NCBI GenBank assembly: GCA_021397835.1
Contig: JAJFZO010000896.1
Coordinates: 4,380,501-4,444,500 of the forward strand
Reading direction: 5' to 3'
Origin: Moringa oleifera
Taxonomy: Eukaryota; Streptophyta; Magnoliopsida; Brassicales; Moringaceae
Length of the DNA: 64,000 nucleotides
Shown here: positions 47,946 through 61,300 of the stretch, piece after piece
Layout: every line of letters begins with the position of its first letter
Position numbering within the stretch: the stretch's first letter is position 1
Translations under genes and position numbers: made by a program
The notes under the pieces: generated by a model
The model's input: the letters and a program-made list of their open reading frames with translations, nothing else
The model's database searches: none
Told to the model about the DNA's origin: nothing

Positions 47946-50900
47946 GAAAAGCTTAGCGATGACTCAACAACAATCATTAGCATTGGTAGACCTCGATGTT
48001 ATAGTTTTTCCTAACAGTAGCGCATCGAAATTATCTAGCATAGGTAGGCACAAGGGTAAGCACTAGAGGAGCTCAATGATGGCGTAACAAGAGTAGGAAG
48101 CGCTAAAAGAGCCTAATGACTGCTGGAGGTAATCACTAATGTTAGTAAATGCTTGCACTAGCTTTGGGGGAACCCAATGACTGCCTAGCTACAACAATGA
48201 GGTAATCGGTGTTGCTTATAGATGCAATCGCCAATACGTTGGGAACCAACGGACTGCCTAGCTATCACTGAGATGTAGTTGATGGTATTAGTAGATACTA
48301 GTGCCAACAAGGGAGAAGCCTTACAATGACCCATGATAGCCATTGGCATGGGGAGAGCCAACGACTAGTGCTAGGCAGTCGTGGGCATTGGTAAAGGCTA
48401 GTGCCAACATTAGCGAAGCTCAACGATGATCTAGCAATAGTTGCTTATGTTTGTAGACATCTACAATAGGATCTCCCAGTGATGGCCATGTGGCAGTTGG
48501 TGACACAAGTAAACATGAGGTAAAAGTACTACAGGGGTCCAACGACAGCTTAGCAGTAATGGTTGGCATTACAAAAGCCCAATGATGACGACAAAGAAGT
48601 CACTGGTGCTAGTAGACCTCGTGCCAACTTTGGAGGAACCCTATGACTGTCTAGCTACTGTTAAAGGGCAGTTGTTGGTGTCCTTAGACGTTGATGCAAG
48701 CACTAAAAGAACTCAGGGACTACCCAACAGTTATTATTAGGTAATTATTGGTGTCGATAGACATTTGTGCTACACGAGGGGAGCCCTATGACAACCCCAT
48801 GACAGTTGCTAGCATTGGTAGTGCCTAAGCATTATTGTTATGTAGTGATTGGCACTGGTGGAGACCAGCTCCTGCACTGAAGAGCTTAACGACGACTTAG
48901 TGAAGTCACTAATGAGGCCTATATTTGTATCGGGTTGCCCTTACAATGCCCCAATAGTAATCATCGGCATAGGTAAACGTGAGGACAAGTACTAGAGGAG
49001 CCCAACATTGGCCTAGCATTAGTAGTTGGCATTGGAAAAGCCCAAAGACTAATTCAAGGAAATGCCTAGTGTAGGTAGATGCTAGCGCTAGATTTCGTGA
49101 CACCCAACGACTGCTTAGTTTTGTGGTGCAGTTATTGGTATTGATAAATGCTAAAGCTAACACCAAAGGAGTCTAATGACGACTCCATGGTAGTCGATGG
49201 CATTGGGAATGCCCAACGACTACTACTAGGTAGTCATTGATGCCAGTAGATGTCAACACTAAAACTAGAGGAGCTTAGTGATGACCCAATAATTATTGCT
49301 AACGTTGGCAGATGTGAGTGCAAGCACTAAAGAAGGTTAATAGTGGCCAAGCTATAGTAGTTAGTACTAAGAGAGCCCAATGATAGCTACGTGACTGTCA
49401 CTGGTGCTGGCGGACCCTAGTACCAACTTGGAGGAACCTAACAACTGCTTAGCTACTACTATAGGGTAGTTGTAAGTGTTAACAGATGCTAATCCCAGCA
49501 CTAGGGGAACTTAGGGATAGCTTAACTATAGCAACAGGGTAGTTATTGGTATCAATGAACACTAGTAATAGCGTCAACGTAACTCGACAATGACTTCATG
49601 ACGATCACCGACATTAGAGCTTAATGACGACAGTTGGGTAATTGCACACATTAGTAGATGCTGGCGCCAATACTAGGAGAGCTCAATGATGACCCAACGC
49701 CAGTCAATAGCGCTAGTAGGCATCAATGATGGGTTTCCCCTATGATGGCCTTGCAGCAATTATTGGCACAAGGAAATGCGATAGTAAACACAAGAGAAGC
49801 CCAACGACGGCTACATAGAAGTCACAAGGAACCATCGAATGCCCTGCTACTTTCGCAAGGCAATTGCTAAAGTTAATAGATGCTAGTGCTAGCATTATGA
49901 GAGCCTAACGATGACATCATAATAGCCTCTAATGTTAGGATAGCCCAATGACTATTGCAGAGCAACCATTACAGCTGATAGATGCCAGTACCAGCACTAC
50001 AAAAGCTCAATGATGACCAAGATATAGTCATTAGCATTGTCTCCTAATGATGGTTCAATGACAGTTGTTGGTGTAAGTAGATGCATGACCAAGCAGTAGA
50101 GAAGCCAAATGATGGCCTAGTAGCAATAACAGGCATTACGAGAGATCAACAGCTTCCACAGGTAAGGTGCTAGTAGACCCTCACGCCAGCTCTAGGGTAA
50201 TCTAACGACTTTTAGGCTAGTGCTATGGTGTAGTTGCGTGTGTTGGCAAATGACAACACTAAAACAAGGAGAAGCCAAGGACTACCTCGTTATTTCCATA
50301 AGGCAGTCAATGGTGTCGATAGATGCTAGTGCTAGCACATAGGGAGCCCAACGATGACCCAATGACAATCATAGGTGACGAAAGAGCCCATCGACGCTTG
50401 TTGGGCAATCGTTGACGCTAGTAGACATCTTCAATAGGTCTCCTAAATGATGGCCTAATGGTAGTCGTTGGCGTAGGTAAACATAAGAGGAAGAATTAAA
50501 GGAGCCGAACGATGGCCTAGCAATAGTGGTCGGTGCTCGAAAAGCCCAATGACTATTACGGGGAAGTCGTTAGTGCTAGTATATGCTCACGCCATCTTTC
50601 GGGAACCTAACAACTGCTAGTGACTTTTGCAGTGCAGTTGTTGGTATGAGTGAATGCCAATGCCAGCATTGAAGGAGCCTAACGATGACCTTCTGATAGT
50701 TATTGATGTCGGGAAAGCCCAAGGACTACTGCTGGGCAGTCAATGATGTTGGTAGTTGCCAACACCAACACTGGGGAAGCTCAATGATGACCTGGCAGCC
50801 ATCGCTAACGCTGCTCGACATTTATGTTGGATTCCTACAATGATAGCCAGTAGTAGTCGTTGGCATAGGTTGATGACAGGGCAAGCACTAAAAGAGTCCA

Positions 50901-51242
50901 ACAATAGCCTAGAAGTAATTGTTGGTGTTGGGAAAGCAAATGACTATTGTGAGAAAGTCGTTGACACTCGTAAACTTGGCCTTAGGTTACCCTAACGATG
51001 GTCCAATGGTAGTCACTAGTAGTACTTGGCATTAGGAGAGCTTAATGATTAATGTGGGAAGTCGATGCTTGCTTAACTTTTGGGGAACCTAATGATTGCT
51101 CTATTACTATTATGGGGCAGTTACTAGTGTTTGCAAAATCTAGCGTCAACAATAAGGGAACTTAGGGACTTCCTCGCTGTTGCTGTAGGGCTGTTGTTAG
51201 TATCTGTAGATGTTAGTGCTAACAATGAGGTAATCTAACGAC
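47946..51242 (+). repeat. Type E segment 4 of satellite family 1
   Basis: Pairs with type E segment 3 throughout, and with segments 1 and 2 over its first 1.8 kb (for example GAGTAGGAAGCGCTAAAAGAGCC near 48089). Near 51010 about 60 bp are missing relative to segment 3 (GTCACTAG joins TAGTACTTGGC). It ends at the entry into B4 on the motif TAACGACGG. No gene is seen. Confidence 0.8.
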
Positions 51243-54200
51243 GGCTCCCTTAGCATGCTTACTGAGGAGTCTATCAAGGGATAACGATGAGGGTCTGGCT
51301 CACATGAGATGACCATGACCCGACTCACACACCTCTTCTAACCATACTTTAGGCCTTCCACCTTTACGATATCTGTTAGGGGCATTCATGCCTTATCTCT
51401 CATCCCACAGTTTTTGTGATGCGGCTTTTTTGGCACATTAGCTAGGTAGTCTCTTAGGGGATAGCAACGGGTTCTGGCCTACGTTGAACGCCCATGGCAT
51501 GGTTGGCGCTTGCTATGGCTGCTTATTGGGCCTTCCACCAATGCGATCCCTATTGGGGGCAGTAATGGCTTGCTTACTATGCCCAAGTTTCATTCGTCAC
51601 TCCCTTGGCACACAAGTTGGGCAGTCTATCGAGGGATAACAATGAGGGTCTTGCTTAAATGGGGTGCCTATGGCATGGCTGGCATGCCTACTACAGTCGT
51701 ACATTCGACCCTTAAACCATCACATGCCTTCTAGAGGTAGGCGTGACTTGCCTCCCGTGCCCACAGTCAGTGTGATGTGGCTCCCCTAGCACGCTCGCTT
51801 GGCAGTCCTTTGAGGGACAACATCGAGAGTCTAGCTCATATGAGGTGCAAATGGCCTAGCTAGTATGCCTACTAGTGCCACACGTTAGGCCTTCTTTCTT
51901 TCTCATGCTAGGTTAAGGCAGTCGTGACTTGCCTCATGTGCCCATGTTCCATGCATATGACTCCCTTGGCACACTCGTTGGGCAATCTATTGAGGCATGA
52001 TGTTAAGGGTCGAACTCGCTTGAGGCGCCCATGGCCTGGGTCGTACGCGTACTGGAGCAGTTTATCAAGCGACAGCAACAAGGGTCTAGCACGCATTGGG
52101 CGCCCATGACCTAGCAAGCGTGTTTAATTTGGTGGTACGTTGGGTCTGCCATCTATCCTGTACGTATTAAGGGTAGCAATGGCTTACCTCTCGTTCCCTC
52201 CGTGCAAGGAGGCTCCCTTGGCACGCTATTGCATAGTCTATCGAGGGACGATGTTAAGGGTTTGGCACTCATAAGGCTCCTATAGCCTAGTTGGCATGCA
52301 TGCTGGGGCCGCACATTGGGCCTTCCACAAATCCTATGCCTACAGGGCTAGTCGTGGGTTACATCCCATGCCCATGCTTCGTGTAATGCAGCTAGCTTCT
52401 CATGATTGCTGAGGAATCTATTAACGGATAAAGATGAGGGTCTGGCTCATGTGGGGTGCCTATGCACTGGTTGGTGCGCTTACTGCAGCCGTACGTTAGG
52501 CCCTCTACCCATCTTGTACCTATTAAGGGTAGCTCTGACTTGCCTCCCATGCCCCTGTTTCATGCAACGTGGCACCGCTGGCGCGCTCGCTAGGCAATTT
52601 ATTGGGGGACAACAATGAAGTTTTGCTCATGTAGGGCGACCATGGCCCTACTACAACACCTCCTGTTGTGGTACATTGGGCCTTCTACCCATACCACATC
52701 TGGTAAGGATAGCCATGGCTTACCACCCCTGCCATGGTTCGTGCCATGCTTTTCCTTTGGAATGCTCACTAGGGAGTCTATCGAGGGACAACAACGAGGG
52801 TCTAATTCTTATGGGTGCCCATGGCCTGGCTGGCGCTCTTACTCTAGCCACTCACTAGGCCATACACCTATGTCGTTCTTGCTGGGGGCAGCCATGTTTC
52901 TCATGTCTATGGTCCATGCGACGTGGCTCCTTTAGCACGCTTATTGGGCAATCTATCAAAGGATAATGTTGATGATCTAGCTTGAGAAAGGCACCCATGG
53001 CCTAGCTAAAACACCTGTTATGGTCACACGCTGGGCCTTTTTCCCGTTCAGTGCCTACTTGTGGTGGTTGTAGCTCACCTGCCATGCCCATCATCCATGT
53101 AATGTAAATTCATTAACACAATTATTGGGCAGTCTTTCAAGGGACAATCTCAAAGGTCTAGCCCGCGTAGGGCACCTATGGTATGGGTAGCACCAGTTGT
53201 GGTCGCATGTTTAGGGTAGCGGTGGCTTGCCATTCATGGCCAAGTTTCATGCGCTGCGACTCCAGTATCACGTAGGTTGGGCAGTCTATTGAGGTATATT
53301 GACGAGGGTCTCACTTGAGTGAAGCCCCCATGGCCTAGCAAACGTGTTTGATGCGGCCACACATTGATCTCTCCGCCCATCACGTGCCTTCTAGAGGCAG
53401 GTATGGCTTGCCTCTTGTGGCCATGGTCTATGCAACGCGGCACCTTTGGCATGCTTGTTCGGCAATCTACTGAGGTACAGTGACAATGGTCTGGCTTGCA
53501 TTGGTGCCCATAGCCTCTCTGGCATGCTTAATGTAGTCGCACGCTCCTTTCACCGATCTCGTGCAATTTAGGGGCAGTCGTCGCTTGCCTCTCGTTCCCA
53601 TGTTCCATGCGACTATGGCTTCTTTAGCATGCTCGTTGGGTAGCCTATCCAGGCATAATGTCTAGTGTCTGGCTCGCTTGGGGCGCCCATGGCTTGGCTA
53701 GCACATGTGTTATGGCCACAAACTACACCTTCCACCCATGTGATGCCTAGTAGGGGCAAACGATAATTGCACCCCAAGCCTATTATCTATGCAATGTGGC
53801 TTCCTTTACATTCTGAATGGGCAATCCATCCAACGATAGCTCGCGTTGGTCGCTTATGAGCTGGCAGGCATGCTCATTGCGATCACATGTTGGGCCCTAT
53901 GCGGTTCCATTGGCATGCTCACTTGGGATTTTATCGAGGAACAGCATCGAGGGTCTACCTCACAGAGGTGCCCATGGCCTGGCTAGCAAGCCTACAGCAG
54001 CCCCATACTAGGCTTTCGCCCAAAGCCATGCCTATTAAGTACCGCCATGGCTGGCCTCGTGTGTCCATGGTCTGTGGGATGCAGCTCCTTTGGCACGCTC
54101 ACTAAGGAGTCTATTGATGGACAATGACGACGATCTAGCTTGAGTGGGGTACCCATGGCTTGGCTAATGCGCTTGTTGCAGTGGCACATTGGGCTTTTTG

Positions 54201-55360
54201 CCCTTGCGATGCGTGCTAGTGGCAGCTGTTGCTTTCCTCTCATGCCCATGGTCTATGCGACACGACTGCTATGGCTCTCTCGCTAGGTAGTCGATGAAGG
54301 GAGAGTGATGAAGGTTTAGCTTGCATGGGGTGCTTATGACCTTGTTAGCGAGGACACTGGGCCTTCCACCTATGCTATATCTATAAGGAGTGGTCGTGGC
54401 TTGCCTTTCCTTCTTATGATCCATGCGACACGGCTTCCATTGCACGCTCGCTAGGGAGTCCATCGAGGGATAGCAATGAGGGTCTACCTCATGTGAGGTG
54501 CCCATGGCTTGGCTGACTAACCTGTTGTGGCCACATGCTAGGCCTTTAGCCCACGCCATGCTTATTAAGGGCAGCTGTGGCTGACCTCCCATGCCTATCA
54601 TTCGTGGGATGCAGCTGCCTTGGCATGCTCACTAGGGAGTCCATTGATGGACAATGACAAGGATCTAGCTCGAGTGAGGTGCCCATGACTTGGCTAGCAC
54701 GCCTATTGGGGGACTTTCGCCCTAACACTACCTGCTGGCGACAGTCATTGCTTGCCTCCCATGCCCATGATTCATGCAATGTGGCTCCCATAGCTCACTC
54801 ACTAGGTAGTCTATCGAGGGACAACAATGAGGGCCTTGCCCACGTGGGTCACCTTTAGCATGGCTGGCGAGCTTATTGCGGCTACATGTTTGGTCTTTCA
54901 CCCATGCCTTACAGGTAGAGACTAGCCGCGATTTACCTCCTATGCCCATGTTTTGTATGACGCAGCTCCCTTAACATGCAGGTTGGGCAGTCTAACGACA
55001 AATAGTGATGAGGGTCTGGCTCATGTAGGGTGCCCATGCCCTGGCTAGTGTGCTTACTGCAATCATTCGGTAGGCCTTCTACCCATGCCATGCCCATTGG
55101 GGGCAGTCGGGGCATGTCTCTTGTGCCCATTTTCCATGCCGCATTGTTCTATTGGCATGCTCACTGGGAGTCCATCGAGGGACAATAACAAGGATCTGGC
55201 CCATATAGGCTACCAATAGCCTAGCTGACATGCTAACTACGGTCGCATTCTCAGCCTTCCATTCAAGTTCTGCCTATCGTAGGGCTCCTATAGGTTAGCT
55301 AGCGCGCCTGTTATGGCTGCACACTGGGCCTTCCACCCAAGTTGCACTTGCTGGGGGTAG
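51243..55360 (+). repeat. Satellite family 2, block B4 (about 23 units)
   Basis: Family 2 units with the usual landmarks (GGCTCCCTTGGCACAC, AGTCTATCGAGGGA, GGGCCTTCCACC). I cannot match its units one to one with those of B1-B3 over long stretches, so it may be the oldest or an independently expanded block. The exit junction (CACTTGCTGGGGGTAG, then family 1) is at the same place in the unit as in B2 and B3. Overlapping chance open frames occur on both strands. Confidence 0.86.
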
Positions 55361-58300
55361 TTGTTAATGTGAGTAGGCATTAGTGCTAGCAACGGTGAGT
55401 AGATGCTAGTGCTAGCAATGGTTAGTTGACGTTAGTGCTAGCAACGGAGGAGCCTAGAGACAACTAATGACTGTTGCTAGTGTTGGGAGAGCCAAATGGC
55501 TGCTGCTATGCAATCGCTAATGCTAGCAAACATCTATGTTGGGTGACGCCACAGATGGCCCAACAGTAGTAGTTAATGCAGGTAAACATGAGGGCAGGTA
55601 CTAAAAAAGCCTAAAGATAACCTAGCAGCACTATTTGGTGCTGGTGAAGCCAAACAACTATTGCAGAAAAGTCGATGGTGCTGGCAGACGCTCATACAAG
55701 CTTCGAAGGAACCCAATAGTAGCCCCACTATTGCTACGAGGCAATTATTGGTATTAACAAACGCTGACACTAATACTAAAGGAAACCAAGGACTACCTAG
55801 CTATTGCTGCGTAGTAGTTGGTGATGCCGATATATGCTAATGCTAGTACCAAAAGAGCCTAGTAATGACCGAATGATGTTTGGTGGCACTAGGGGAGCCC
55901 AGTAACTACTACTAAGCAGTCATTGACATCGACGAACATCTTTATCGGGTTGCCCCAGTGATGGCCCTATGATCATCATTGGCAGAGGTAGACGAGAGAG
56001 CAAGCACTAGAAGAGCCCAACGATGACCTAACAGCACTAGTTGGCATTGAGAGAATCCAATGATTACTGCAGGGAAGTCGCCAATGCTGGTAAATGCTCA
56101 TCATAACTTCAAGGGAACCCAATAATTGTCCAGCTACTATTCAGAGCAGTAAATGGTGTTAGCAGACACTAGCATCAACATTAAGGGAACTTAAGGACTG
56201 CTTGCCTATTACAATGAAGTAGCGGCAAGAGTTAGTAGACATTAGTTCTAGCATCGCGGGACTTTAGTGATGACCCCATGATAGTCGTTAGCATTGAGAG
56301 AGCCCAATGACTATTCTTAGGGAGTCATTGACATTTGTGGATGCTAGTGCCAGTATTAGGAGAGCTTAACGACAATCCAACTTTATGGGAATCATCAACT
56401 TCCTTGTTATAATTGTAGTCTAGTTGTTGATGTTGGCAGACGCCAGCATCGCACTAGAGGCACCTTAGGACTACACCATTATTTCTGCGAGGCAGTTGTT
56501 GGTGTTGATAGACTCTAGTGCTAGCATCAAGGGAGCCCAGTCAAGACCCAATGATAGTTGCAAGCATTGGGAGAGCCATACGACTACGGTTAAGTAGTCA
56601 CTAACGTTGGTCGACATCTGCATTGGGTTGCCCCAACGACCGCCTAATGGCAGTCGCTGGAACAAAAAGGCACAAGGGCAAGCACTAGAGTAGCCTAATG
56701 ACGGCCTAGCAGCATTAGTTGGCATAGGGAAGGCTTAAATATTGCCAGGAAGTCGTTTGTGTTGGTAAATGCTCACTTTAAAGGAACCCAATACCCAGCT
56801 ACTTCTACAGTGCAGTTACTAGTGTCGATAGATGCGAGTACTAGCACTAGGGGAGCCTAACAACTTCTTAGTGGTAGCTATTGGAGTTAGGAAAGCCCAA
56901 TGACTATTGCTAGGTAGTCACTGATGTAGGTAGATGCTAACCCCAACACAAGTGGAACATAGTGATGCCCCAATGGTAGTCATTAGCACTCGCAGGCAAT
57001 GGCTCTGAGTATCCTAACGATGGTCCAATGATAATCACTAGCATACGTAGACGCGAGGGCAAGTACTAAAGGACCTCAGCGATGGCCTAGTAGTAGTAGT
57101 CAGCGTTGGGGGAGCAGAATGACTATTGGGTGGTAGTTGTTTATATTGGCAGACGCTCGTGCCAACTTTAGAGGAACCCAATGATTGCCTAGCTAGTGCA
57201 GTAAGGCAATTTAGAGCTAGCAGATACTAGTGCTAGTACTAAGGGAATCGAGGGACTATGCAGCTATTGCTTTGGGGCCGTAGTTAGCATTACCAAATGC
57301 TTACGCAAGCATTGAGGGAGCCTAGCAACGACCCTATGATTGTTACTAGCGTAAGGACAGCCCAATGATTGCTATTGGGTAGTTGTTGACGCTGGTAGAT
57401 GCTAGTGCCCGCACTAAGGGATCTCAGCGATGACCTAGTGGTAGTTATTGGCACAGGCCGATCATCTATGCTGGGTTCCCCATGTGATGGCCAACGATAG
57501 TCGCTTGCATCAATAGACGCGATAGTAACCACTGATCGAGCCTAATGACAGCCTCACAGTTGTAGTTGGCATTAGTGAAGCTAGCTAAAGCTCACGCCAG
57601 CCATGTGGGAACTCAATGACTGCCCATCTATTTTTGTGATACCATCGCTCATGTTTCTAAATGCTAGTGCTAGCAGTAGAGGAGCCCAACAACAACCTTA
57701 TCATAATCGTTGGTGTTGGGAGAGCCCAGTAATTGCTACTTGGCAATCATTAACATTGGTAGATGGCAACGCTAGCACTAGAGCACCTCAACAATGATTT
57801 AGTGATGGTCGTTGGCGTTAGCAGACATTAGCACTAGGTTCTCTTAGCGATGGACTAGCGACAGTCACTAGCATAGGTAGATGTGAGGGCAAGTACTAGA
57901 GGAGCCTAACAAGGACTTAGTAGTAGGCACTAGGACAGCTCAATGACTTTTATGGGGATGTTACTCATGCTGGTAAACACTAGCACTAGATTTAGAGAGC
58001 CTAATGACTACCTAGCTATTGTTGCACGGTGGTTATAAGTGTTAGCAGACACTAGTGATAGCACTAAGCGAACCCAAGGACTGCCTCACTATTACTGCAC
58101 AGAAGTTGCTGGTATCGCTAAACGCTAGTGTTAGCATTAGGCTAGCCCAACGGTAACCCAATAATAGTCGCAAGGGCGTCGAAAAAGCCTTATGACTCCT
58201 ACAAGGTAGTCCTTGATGCTTGCAAACATCTTACGATGTTGCCCCAACGATGGATAAATTGTAATCATTGGCGTAGAAATACAAATAACAAGCACTAGAG

Positions 58301-61300
58301 GAACCCAACGATGGCCTTGCAGTAGTAGTTGCATTGAGATTACCCCAACGACTACTACAAAGAAGTCACTTATACTAGCAGCTTGTTGTGCTAGCTTTGA
58401 GGGAACCCAACGACAGCCTAGTTACTTCTACGGTCTAGTTGTTGCATTAGTAAATACTAGCGCGAGCACCAGGGAAGCCTAATGACGACCTCGTGATAGT
58501 TGTTGGCATTAGAAGAGGCCAATGACTGTTGCTGAGCAGTCGTTAACGTTAGTAGATACCAGTGCGAGCACTAGGTGAGATTAGCAATGACCAAGTAGTA
58601 ATCACTAAAGTTGGTAGACATTTGCATTAAGTACCCCACTGATGGCCCAACGGTAGTCACTGGTGCAAGTAAACTCGAAGGCAAGCACAAGGGACCTCAA
58701 AGATGGCCTAGCACTAGTGGTCAGCACTTGGAGAGCCTAACAACTTCTCAGGGGCAGTCGCTGACGTTGGCAGATGCTCGTGCCAACTTGAGGGAACTTA
58801 TAATCGCCTAGCCACTATTGTATGGCAGTTACTAATGTTGATAGATGCCTGGACATGCATTAAGGGAACCTATGGAGTGCCCAGCTATTGTTGCATGGTA
58901 GTTCTTGGTATCAGTAGATGTCAGTGCTAGCACTAGGGAGCCAAGAAATGACCTTATGATGGTCATTGGCATAAGGAGAGCCCAATGACTATAACTAGGC
59001 AGTTGCTTACATTAGTAGATGTAAGTGCTAGCACTAGGGAATCTTAGCGATGACCTAGCAACACTCATTAGAGTTAATCGACATTTGTGCTAGGTTCTAC
59101 TAATTATGGCCCGATGATAATCGCTTGTGCAAGCAGACACAACTGTGAGCACTAGACGAGCCCAACGATAGCCTAATAGTAATAATTGGAAATTGGAGAG
59201 CCCTACAATGACTACGGGGGATTCGTTAGTGTAGATAGACGCTTGCGTTAGCTTCACGAGAACTCAACGACTACCTAGCTTTTCTTACGGTACAGTTACT
59301 GGCATTGATAGACGTCAGTGCCATCACCGAGGGAGCCTAGCGACGACATCATGATAGTCACAGGAGTTGGGAGGGCCTAACAACTACTGTTGGGCAGTTG
59401 CTAATGTTTGTAGATGGCGGCACTAGCAGTGGAACAGCTCAACAATGACCTAGCGATAGTTATTGACATTGGCAAACATCAACACTAGGTTCTCTTAAAG
59501 ATGGCTCAACTACTGTCATTGGGGATCGTAGACACCAGGGTAAGCATTAAAGAGGTCAAATGATGACCTAGCAGCAATAGTAAGCATTGAGAAAGCCTAA
59601 TAACTTATGCACGCATGTCATTGGTGCAAGTGAACGTTCGCATTAGCTTTGAAGGAACCCAACGACTACCCACCTATTGTTACAAGGTAGTTAGAAATGT
59701 TGGCAGATGGCGACATTAGCACTAGAGGAACCCAAGGATTGCCTAACCACTATAGCGAGGTAGTTGCTAGTGTCGATAGCCAGTAATGCTAGCATTAGAG
59801 GAGCCCAACGACAATCTAATTATAGTCACTCGTGTTGGGAAAACCTAACGACTATTATTGGGTGACTGCAGATGCTAGTAGATGCTAGTGCTAGCACTAG
59901 TAGAGCTCAATGATGACCCAGTAATAGTCACTAATGCTACCAAACATCTGCATTAGGTTGCCCTGGCAATGACCTAATGAAAATCGCTGGTAAAGGTAAA
60001 CATGAGAGTAAACTCTAGAGGAGCCCAACATTAGTGTAGAAGTTGTGTTTGGCACTAAGAGAGCCCAACGGTGACTGTGGAGAAGTTGCTAGTGTCGGGA
60101 AATACTTGTGCCAACTTTGGGGGAACCTAACGACTTCCCAGCTACAGCTAAAGGGTAGTCGCTGGTGTTGGTTTACGTCGGCTCCAGCATTAAAGAAACT
60201 AAGAGACTTTCTAGCAATTGGTGCAGGGTAGGTACTGGTGTCAGTAGACGCTAATACTAGCAATAAGGGAGCCTAGTGATGACCTCATGACAATCACCAG
60301 CATTAGGAAAGCCTAATAACTGCTCTTGGGGAGTCATAGCACGGGTAGAGGCTAGCATCAACACTAAGGGATCTTAGCAATGATGACCTAAAGATAGCCA
60401 TAAATGTTGGAAGTGCCCTATGACTGTTGCTAGGCAATCGCTAGCGTTGGTAAACATTTACACAAGGTTCCCCTAATGATGGCTAAATGGTAGTAGCAGG
60501 CAAAGGCAGACACGAGGGCAAGCACTAAAAAAGCCTAATGACGACTTAGCAGTTGTAGCGGGTATTAGGAGAGCCCAATGATTGCTGCAAGGAAGTTGTT
60601 CGTGCTGGAGACCTTAGCACCAACTTTGGTAGGAACCAATGACTATCCAGCTACTATTGCAGGGTAGTAGGTGGTGTTATGAAACGCCATGCCCTATATT
60701 AAGGGAATAGAGGGACTGCTAGGCTATTGCTACTAAGCAGTTGCTAATGTCGATAAACGCTAATTCTAGCACCGAGGGAGCCCAGCGATGACCCCATCAT
60801 AGTTTGGCATTGGGAAAGCCCAACAATTACAGCAATGTAGTCATTGATGTTGGTTGTAGCCAATGCCACCACTAGAAGAGCTCAACAATGACCCAAAATA
60901 GTCATTAGCGCTAGCATACATCAGTGCTTGGTTCCCTTTGTGATAGCCTAGTGACTATTGTTGGCATAGGTAGACGTAGGCCAAGCATTTGAGGAGCCTA
61001 ATGATAGCTTAATAGTAGTAGTTGGCATTTAAAGAGCCCAATAATAGTTGTAAGGTAGTCATTGGAGCTAGCAAATGTTTTCGCCAGCATTTGGGGTGCC
61101 CAACGACTACCGAGCTACTGTTGCGGGGTACCTGGTAATATTGGCACACGCTGGCGCCAACACTAAGGGAATCCAAGGATTACCCGATGACTGCCTTACT
61201 ACGACTTCAAGGCAGTTGCTGGTATTGGTAGACGCTAGTGCTAACTTCGAGGGAGCCCAATGACAACCACATAATTGTCACACGTATTGTGAGAGCCCAA

